Positions 50,775-56,046 of a DNA stretch of 56,046 nt are shown here, piece by piece. The stretch is taken from the NCBI GenBank assembly GCA_016188455.1, contig JACPHR010000007.1, positions 1-56,046 on the forward strand. Reading direction: 5' to 3'. The DNA is from Candidatus Tayloriibacteriota bacterium. Lineage in GTDB: Bacteria; Patescibacteriota; Minisyncoccia; Phycocordibacterales; SIBU01. Each line of letters opens with the position of its first letter. Position 1 is the first letter of the stretch. Under the pieces are notes generated by a model, which made no database searches, was not told where the DNA came from, and saw nothing but the letters and a program-made list of their open reading frames with translations. The position numbers were made by a program, and so were the translations under genes.

Positions 50775-51377
50775 CTACCGCACATCCGGAACCCTCTGGG
50801 AAACAAAAGTTTGAATGTCAAAACGCGACGCGGTTCTCGCTTTGGCGCCAGCGGCGGTCAAACTGCTGACAGCGCCCCCCGCGACAATTAAGACTCTGGG
50901 TTGCTGATTGGTCGCACTGACGCCGTCAACGTAAAAGTCCAGACGGTCAATGACAATTTCCGGGGCGGTCATCGGGTCGGAAGCGGCGCCGCAAGCAATA
51001 CCTTGCTTGGCTATTCTGATGGCTCCATCGTAAAAACAGTAAGTTACCGTGTCGCCCGTCTGGTCTTTAAAAGCGATAACGTTTGAAGGGCTGCCGGAAC
51101 AATCCGACCTGCCAACCCCGCCGCACTGATAATCACTGCCCGTGCGCAGGTTGCGGGCCATGCTTTCAAGCGTCAGGCTAAGGTTGTTCATGGCGGTTTT
51201 AAGCCCTTGGGCTTTGTGGTTAGCGTCAACGACGCTCAAAAGCACCGTGGTGGTGGCGAGCATCACAAAACTGAAAAGGGCGATTGAAACAATCATCTCG
51301 ACGAGCGTGAAGCCCTTTTGGGTAGAATCGCGAATCAAGAATAAAGAATCACGAGCAGCCTCGCCGGATTTTGTCAT
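50775..51377 (-). CDS. Prepilin (PilW-like)
   Basis: 200 residues from ATG 51377 (an ATG at 51410 lies in repeat sequence). Leader site QKGFTLVEMIVSIALFSFVM, then a cysteine-containing domain (YQCGGVGRSDCSG). Minor-pilin type. In the same operon as PilV- and PilX-like genes. Confidence 0.75.
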   Translation of the reverse strand: MTKSGEAARDSLFLIRDSTQKGFTLVEMIVSIALFSFVMLATTTVLLSVVDANHKAQGLKTAMNNLSLTLESMARNLRTGSDYQCGGVGRSDCSGSPSNVIAFKDQTGDTVTYCFYDGAIRIAKQGIACGAASDPMTAPEIVIDRLDFYVDGVSATNQQPRVLIVAGGAVSSLTAAGAKARTASRFDIQTFVSQRVPDVR

Positions 51378-51421
51378 GATTTTCGTCTTTATTCCTGATT
51401 CCTGATTCATGATTCTTGATT

Positions 51422-52378
51422 CTATTTAATGGATATCTGCCCGCTGCCTAAAACCTTTACGCCCTTGGTCACGCCCTGAGGCGAGCTTACCGTAACAAGG
51501 GCACTCAAATAAGTTACCGCTTGGCCATTGGCGGTAATGACGGGCTCCGGGTCGGGCCGGTGGAAAACAATATCAAGACTGGCCACGGAGTCGCAAGGAT
51601 TGCCCGCGCAAAGCCCGGCGATGGAGTTGCCTTTTTCAATTTTGAAAAAACTGACGCATTCGGTGTCTGAAAGACATTCACTGCCGTCATCCCCGCCGGC
51701 TTCATAGTGCTTGTTATCGTTATTATCCACAAAAAGAATAAAATAGCCGGGGGGGCCGAAATGAACGCCGTAACTTTTATCAAAACCGGCGCTGCTGTGC
51801 TTAACGCTGATACCGTAAACCTGCGCCTGGCGGATGCCGAGCGCCACGTCGTAGGCAAGGTTGGTGATAAGAATGTTGCCGCCGAAGCGGTGCTGGCTCA
51901 CTGTTATCACGCTCATGATAACAAGAAAAATGGCTATGGAGACCGCGAGTTCCACCAGCGTAAAACCTTTTGACCGATGCGAAAAATGCGAATCGGAAGG
52001 CGAATGATGCGAATTAAGAACTCGTTTTGGTTTCAGATATGTATCTTTGAAATTTACAATGAGACCGAGTTTCAAATTAGCCCCACGTAAGTATCGCTGC
52101 ATCTGCGCATAGTCATCGTTGGTAATAAATGACTTCGCTTTTGCGTCAAGTATTATTTGGTTCTCAATCAAAAAGTCAGCGCGGTTTCCTTTGGGAGAAT
52201 TTGCGTTAAACTCAATCAACTCAAATTCGCGTTTATACAAAAAATGTTCCATTTTCAATAATTCTTCTAACCGATCGGCGTATTGTCGCTCACGACAAAA
52301 ACGGCCTAATTCTTTTTGAACTTGGAAACACAAACCGTTGATTTTATAGGATAATTCCTTGTGTATGATCTCGCTCAT
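51422..52378 (-). CDS. GxxExxY nuclease-like domain fused to a GspH-type prepilin
   Basis: 318 residues. Residues 1-115 form a GxxExxY-family protein (QKELGRFCRERQYADRLEEL, then NRADFLIENQIILDAKAK, a PD-(D/E)xK-like core). Residues ~125-142 are repeat-encoded (NSHHSPSDSHFSHRSK). Next comes a complete prepilin start (KGFTLVELAVSIAIFLVIM) and a GspH-like domain. No in-frame start codon exists between the halves after the nuclease part, so translation must begin at the nuclease. Such a leader of ~140 residues would be very unusual for PilD processing; a frameshift or a recent fusion is possible. Confidence 0.72.
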   Translation of the reverse strand: MSEIIHKELSYKINGLCFQVQKELGRFCRERQYADRLEELLKMEHFLYKREFELIEFNANSPKGNRADFLIENQIILDAKAKSFITNDDYAQMQRYLRGANLKLGLIVNFKDTYLKPKRVLNSHHSPSDSHFSHRSKGFTLVELAVSIAIFLVIMSVITVSQHRFGGNILITNLAYDVALGIRQAQVYGISVKHSSAGFDKSYGVHFGPPGYFILFVDNNDNKHYEAGGDDGSECLSDTECVSFFKIEKGNSIAGLCAGNPCDSVASLDIVFHRPDPEPVITANGQAVTYLSALVTVSSPQGVTKGVKVLGSGQISIK

Positions 52379-52435
52379 ATTATTTTCGCGTCTCCCTATT
52401 TCGTGTCATTCGCATGCATTCGCAGATTAGCATCG

Positions 52436-53290
52436 CTACATTGTAATCAAGGCTCCCAATCCGACAACATCAATGCCGAAAAAATATACCGCCATCAATC
52501 CCAAAATAAGGAACGGCGCGAGCGGCACCTCGCTTCTCATTGTAAGATTTTTAAGCCCGCCCCGCAACGCGGGGCGGGCAAACCCGGCCCGAGACAAGGC
52601 TGGAAGCGCCAAGAGGCAAAGGGAAACAACAGCCCCGACCCCAAACCCGAGAACCACTGCCGAGATGCCGAGGGAAAAACCCAAAAACCAGCCGATGCCG
52701 AGCGCGAGTTTGGCGTCACCGAGTCCTATCCACCTGCCGGAAGAGGCCAGCCAGAGAAGAAAAAGTGGCAGGGCGAGAATCGGACCGGCCAGTAAATCCA
52801 GAAGGTGAGGCAAACGGGCGGCGGTTGAAAATTCCGCGCTCAAAAAAAGTTTAACGAGAGAAAGAAAGCCGAACAAAAAGACCAGCCGGTCGGGAATAAT
52901 CTTGTGCCGGAAGTCGTAAACGGCAATCACGAGGAGAAGGCATAGAGAAAGTAAATTGATAGAAAATAGAAAATAGAAAATAGAAAATGTGTGAAGAGAA
53001 ACGGAAGAAGAAAACTGCCAAAAGGTGGCAGCAAAAATGAGACCAGTCAGCATCTCCACCAAGGGGTACTGAAAAGAAATTTTGCCTTTGCAATGTCGGC
53101 AACGGCCCTTGAGAAAAATAAAACTGAAAACCGGCGCGAGGTCGTGCCATTTGATGTCTTTGCCGCAGGAAAAACAGCGGGAACGGCCGTCAAGGCCCGC
53201 TCCGGTGTTGAAACGCAAAATGACGACATTTAAGAAACTGCCGACGACAGTGCCGAGAGCAAAAAAGAAAAGTGTAAGAAGAATCTGCAT
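52436..53290 (-). CDS. pilD: Prepilin peptidase
   Basis: 284 residues, polytopic aspartyl protease that cuts and methylates prepilins at the membrane. It has the cytoplasmic zinc-binding tetracysteine (CFSCGKDI and CRHCKGKI) and the catalytic aspartates in YDFRHKIIPDRL and LGDAKLALGIG. Two repeat-encoded inserts are visible: FSIFYFLFSI from a TTTTCTA tandem repeat, and RPALRGG from a palindrome at 52555-52579. First gene of the pilin operon. Confidence 0.9.
   Translation of the reverse strand: MQILLTLFFFALGTVVGSFLNVVILRFNTGAGLDGRSRCFSCGKDIKWHDLAPVFSFIFLKGRCRHCKGKISFQYPLVEMLTGLIFAATFWQFSSSVSLHTFSIFYFLFSINLLSLCLLLVIAVYDFRHKIIPDRLVFLFGFLSLVKLFLSAEFSTAARLPHLLDLLAGPILALPLFLLWLASSGRWIGLGDAKLALGIGWFLGFSLGISAVVLGFGVGAVVSLCLLALPALSRAGFARPALRGGLKNLTMRSEVPLAPFLILGLMAVYFFGIDVVGLGALITM
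52555..52579. repeat. GCCCGCCCCGC palindrome inside pilD
   Basis: Perfect 11-bp arms around an AAC loop, encoding ARPALRGG in a cytoplasmic loop. Confidence 0.75.
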
Positions 53291-53351
53291 GCCGTAATAA
53301 GTATACCCCCCAGCAACTTTTACGCCAAAAAGTTGGTGTGGGGGTATAGCG

Positions 53352-53383
53352 CAAACAAAAACCCGCGGCGACTTCGCCGCGGG
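53352..53383 (-). terminator. Terminator of the major pilin gene
   Basis: The stem CCCGCGGCGA/TCGCCGCGGG with a 2-nt loop is followed by TTTTTGTTT on the minus strand. Confidence 0.85.
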
Positions 53384-53431
53384 CTTTTCCCCGCTTTACC
53401 GACTTTATGAACTTTAAAAACTTTCAGGCTG

Positions 53432-53950
53432 TCAAGGTGTTACGTCAAAGCACTGGTCTGGCGAGGCCGAGGTCGTGCTGTTGCAAGCAGTGGTGCCAGT
53501 CGTCAGTCCGTGAAAATCAGTCGTAGCGGCGATAGAAGTGCCGCCGCAACTGCCGGCGGCGGCCACCGTACCGGCGGCGGCGTCTGAATCATTCGTTAAA
53601 ACTGTATTGCTGCCAAGCTCGAGGGCTCCGCCCAAGTGGTAACTGTTACAGGTGGAATTTAGAGGCACATAGGCGTAGTCGGTCTGACTCACCCCTGTGG
53701 TGGGCGGTGTGGGAACAGTTGATATGTAAGTTGGAGTCAAATCGCCGAGCACCCCGGGGTATTTGCTGTTGGCGTCAAAGTAGAGCGCGAGAGCCAGCTG
53801 CAGCGACTTTACATCGGCCACCCGTTTGACATCGCGGGCTTTCTGCCGGGCGCTGTTTAAACTCGCCAAAACAACCGAGGAGAGAACGCCGACGATGGCA
53901 ATGACCACCAGCAGTTCAATTAAAGTAAAAGCTCTAGTTTGTTTATTCAT
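53432..53950 (-). CDS. Type IV major pilin-like protein (PilA/GspG)
   Basis: 172 residues from ATG 53950. Short leader then RAFTLIELLVVIAIVGVLSS with Glu at position 5 of the mature protein, followed by ARQKARDVKRVADVKSLQLAL and an Ala/Gly/Thr-rich globular domain with a C-terminal disulfide-like Cys pair (TACNSTTSASPDQCF). It precedes pilD on the same strand but is separated from it by a terminator. Confidence 0.85.
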   Translation of the reverse strand: MNKQTRAFTLIELLVVIAIVGVLSSVVLASLNSARQKARDVKRVADVKSLQLALALYFDANSKYPGVLGDLTPTYISTVPTPPTTGVSQTDYAYVPLNSTCNSYHLGGALELGSNTVLTNDSDAAAGTVAAAGSCGGTSIAATTDFHGLTTGTTACNSTTSASPDQCFDVTP

Positions 53951-54013
53951 AAAAATAGAAAAAATATTAATGCGTCCATTATACAATAGAAACGTCCGCG
54001 CTCTATCCCCATA

Positions 54014-54688
54014 TCAAGGAGACTCCTTGATATTGATATTTTCAAAATCTATCCACTCTTCTAGCATATCGCCAAAATCTGAGAACGAACCAAAATAATC
54101 AGGAAAGGAACTTGGCTCAATAATTAAACCCTCGTCCCTCCTTTGTCCAGAATAATCCTGGAAACTCGAGTACTTGTAGGAATAAAGAAATTTTTTTGCC
54201 GCAGATTTGTCTTTAAGTTTTTTCTCTTTCCAACCAACATCAACAATCCCAATCGGATTGAGATGAATGTAAGCGTATTGATACTTAAGATATTCGTCTG
54301 TGTTCAGATGTTTGGCACGGAATGGTCTATTAAACAAAGTACCCTTTCTTTTATACTTGGCATTGAAGTACATTGAATAGCCAGTCAGTAATTTCCGCAT
54401 GAAAAGACTGAGGCCGTTTCCTTGTTTCTCTTTAACAAGCAAGTGAAAGTGATTCGGCATAATGCACCACGCGCCAATATCAACAATGGTTTTTCCGCCT
54501 CTTGGAATTTCTAGCAAGGAGACTCCTTGATAATTGCTCAGGTGTATGGGTATAGAGCTGTTAGCTGTATATAAAAGAGTGGTAAATCGTTTATGATCAC
54601 CAGAGTCTAAAAAGATTTTCCTTTTTTCTACAGCTCTATCGTAGAGGTGATAATATTCATTTTCCGAAAAATTTAGATTCCTGCCCAT
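54014..54688 (-). CDS. REP-associated tyrosine transposase (RAYT, Y1/HUH)
   Basis: 224 residues with the HUH motif in WCIMPNHFHLLVKE and the downstream YAYIHLNPIG. RAYT proteins cut single-stranded DNA next to REP palindromes. A 15-bp palindrome CAAGGAGACTCCTTG occurs at the gene's 3' end (54015), within the gene (54515), and upstream (54721, 54760). The product ends KESP, encoded by the first of these. It is probably the enzyme that mobilised these palindromes. Confidence 0.83.
   Translation of the reverse strand: MGRNLNFSENEYYHLYDRAVEKRKIFLDSGDHKRFTTLLYTANSSIPIHLSNYQGVSLLEIPRGGKTIVDIGAWCIMPNHFHLLVKEKQGNGLSLFMRKLLTGYSMYFNAKYKRKGTLFNRPFRAKHLNTDEYLKYQYAYIHLNPIGIVDVGWKEKKLKDKSAAKKFLYSYKYSSFQDYSGQRRDEGLIIEPSSFPDYFGSFSDFGDMLEEWIDFENINIKESP
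54015..54029. repeat. RAYT-linked palindrome, copy 1
   Basis: CAAGGAGACTCCTTG, a perfect palindrome apart from the centre, at the 3' end of the RAYT gene, supplying its last codons and stop. A second copy is at 54515-54529 within the gene. Confidence 0.85.
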
Positions 54689-54720
54689 TTCTTAATTCTA
54701 CACAAATAATCTTTTTACAG

Positions 54721-54774
54721 CAAGGAGACTCCTTGCCTTTGAATATCAAGGAGGAATATCAAGGAGACTCCTTG
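54721..54774. repeat. RAYT-linked palindromes, copies 3 and 4
   Basis: Full copies at 54721-54735 and 54760-54774 with a half copy at 54747-54752. The last copy supplies the KESP C-terminus and stop of the adjacent PAP2-like gene. Confidence 0.85.
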
Positions 54775-55898
54775 CTGTGTCCTCTCCACTCCTCCATTGA
54801 GCGGTAAATAAAAAGGCTGCCGAATCGGTCGTCCAGCACATCTTCCTCCTTTTTTAAAAGCCAAGCCACCGCCCAATAGACGGCAAAACCGACAAAAATG
54901 CCAGCGACCATATCAACGGCAAAGTGTTGCTCAAGATAAACCGCTCCAACAATGAGCCCCAGATACCACACGGCCGAGACGCCGCCCAATATCGGGCTTA
55001 AACTCCATAGTGCCAAAACGGCGAAAAGTCCATAAGCGGCATGCGCGCTGGGAAAACTGCTGACACTGAAAGAAACCCCCGTTGGGTCAAACCAAAAGTT
55101 ATAAAGCTCTTTCAAGTTCCTGGCTAAATAAGGACTTTGAGGAATGTTGGCCAGGGTGCTCTTTACCACAGAAACGTCTTGCCCGCCAAAATTATTTTGC
55201 CGATACATAATCTGCGGAGCAATAGCAGGAATAAACGCCCAAAACGGCAGGCAAAGGAAGCCGCTTAGAATAAAAGACAAAAGCAGAGTGCGAAAAGCTT
55301 TCGGTTTGAAGAAAAAAAGAACGGCAAAGACCAAAGACATAATCGGAGAAATCGCCTGATAAGAAAAAACCAAAAACCAGTCAAGAAAAGTGCCCGAGAA
55401 CCATTGCCGCAGATACACCGCCGGGTAGCCGTGGAAGAGACGGCTATCAAGCGCCGCGACCTGATTGGTGGCGGCAATCACCTGCTCTCTAGGCACTGTG
55501 ACAAAAATGTATCTTAGAAACAAGCTGAAAATGGCGTAGGAAACAAAGAGAAATAAAGCGAAGACCGCCAGAGAAAAAATAATCTTCAAAGCCTTCTTAA
55601 AGCGATTCCGAAAAAGCTCGCGAGAAAACAAGAAAGCGGAAAAACCGAAAATGGCAACCGTCGCCCCGTAAAAAAACGGCCCCAGAAAAAGCTGGCTGAC
55701 CGGAAAACCGCCCCGCAAACGCAGTGAAAAATCAAGAAAATCCGGTTTAACCGCCACCAGCAAAACAAAAAGAGAGACGAACCATAAAAGCAGAAAAACT
55801 TCCAGACTAAAGCTTGTGGACGTTTCTATAAAACGCGACAGAAACGGCGTCGGGGAAACGTCCCCTAACTTTGAATTGCCTTGAAATTTACTGGGCAT
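54759..55898 (-). CDS. PAP2-superfamily membrane enzyme
   Basis: 379 residues, eight or more transmembrane helices. PAP2 motifs: SSFPSAHAAYGLF and LEQHFAVDMVAG. The long N-terminal membrane part resembles Aur1/inositol-phosphotransferase-type proteins (PAP2_3), suggesting transfer or removal of a lipid head group. The C-terminal SKESP comes from a RAYT-linked palindrome. It is followed on the right by 148 bp without a gene. Confidence 0.78.
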   Translation of the reverse strand: MPSKFQGNSKLGDVSPTPFLSRFIETSTSFSLEVFLLLWFVSLFVLLVAVKPDFLDFSLRLRGGFPVSQLFLGPFFYGATVAIFGFSAFLFSRELFRNRFKKALKIIFSLAVFALFLFVSYAIFSLFLRYIFVTVPREQVIAATNQVAALDSRLFHGYPAVYLRQWFSGTFLDWFLVFSYQAISPIMSLVFAVLFFFKPKAFRTLLLSFILSGFLCLPFWAFIPAIAPQIMYRQNNFGGQDVSVVKSTLANIPQSPYLARNLKELYNFWFDPTGVSFSVSSFPSAHAAYGLFAVLALWSLSPILGGVSAVWYLGLIVGAVYLEQHFAVDMVAGIFVGFAVYWAVAWLLKKEEDVLDDRFGSLFIYRSMEEWRGHSKESP

Positions 55899-56046
55899 AA
55901 ATTAAAAGGTAATTAGACGGAAACGTAACCAAAATAGACGCTGATAAAGAGTTTGAATAAGTTGTCGTTTCGATGATTGAATCGGTACTCCACCTCTTTA
56001 AGATACATCGGGAAATGATATTTGGAAACCCCGCGATAATTGTAAA

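Noticed and set aside
49320-56046. A second variable repeat for the DGR
   Set aside because: No other stretch in the window resembling the TR was seen; pilin genes with variable-looking tails do not match it.

Overview
The window looks like a piece of a Candidate Phyla Radiation (Patescibacteria, probably Parcubacteria-like) genome. This is inferred from the gene set: two HepT/MNT toxin-antitoxin pairs, stand-alone S23-type four-helix-bundle proteins, PaaX/Cas2-like regulators, a PilA/PilV/PilW/PilX/PilD pilin cluster, a GxxExxY protein, a diversity-generating retroelement (DGR), short proteins, possible leaderless promoters and many small palindromic repeats inside genes. TGA acts as a normal stop and a UGA-reading release factor 2 (prfB) is present, so the recoded Gracilibacteria/SR1 code is unlikely.

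Layout. 1-8.6 kb: end of a phosphohistidine-swivelling protein, zwf, a histidine phosphatase, an APH-fold kinase, an AbiEii-type toxin-antitoxin pair, a HepT/MNT pair, and a PEP-synthase-like protein split into two overlapping frames. 8.7-9.4 kb: a PaaX/Cas2-like regulator between two long palindromes. 9.5-14.3 kb: a complete branched-chain amino acid type ABC transporter (livKHMGF) interrupted by a frameshifted S23-type gene. 14.4-19.8 kb: DUF378, msrB/msrA, a MOSC protein and an unknown gene enclosed by a ~130-bp inverted repeat, and a secreted coiled-coil pair. 20-28 kb: small proteins, a matrixin-type protease, an orphan histidine kinase, tRNA-Gln followed by a hairpin-rich segment, an ArsR regulator between identical palindromes, a DMT transporter and pyrG. 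28-33.7 kb: a second S23 protein, ftsEX, a second HepT/MNT pair, prfB, two tRNA-Thr and a Ca2+/H+ antiporter. 34-41 kb: a PAP2 phosphatase, a copper P-type ATPase with small metal-associated membrane proteins, and tRNA-Asp, tRNA-Met and initiator tRNA. 41-47 kb: gatCA directly preceded by a complete DGR (reverse transcriptase, Avd-like protein, template repeat, target gene with variable repeat), then a second palindrome-flanked PaaX/Cas2-like gene. 47-56 kb: ligA, the type IV pilin operon, a RAYT transposase with its palindromes, and a PAP2-type membrane enzyme.

The strongest finding is the DGR. Template and variable repeats align without gaps over 114 bp and differ at 23 positions; 22 of these are adenines in the template on the coding strand. 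The layout is unusual: the Avd-like gene points the opposite way, and the reverse transcriptase stop codon overlaps the gatC start. Other patterns worth checking are three lone winged-helix regulators each bracketed by long palindromes, partial copies of tRNA 3' ends 165-185 bp downstream of two tRNA genes, and palindromic mini-elements inserted in frame into housekeeping enzymes (zwf, gatA, ligA, pyrG, pilD, mntA).
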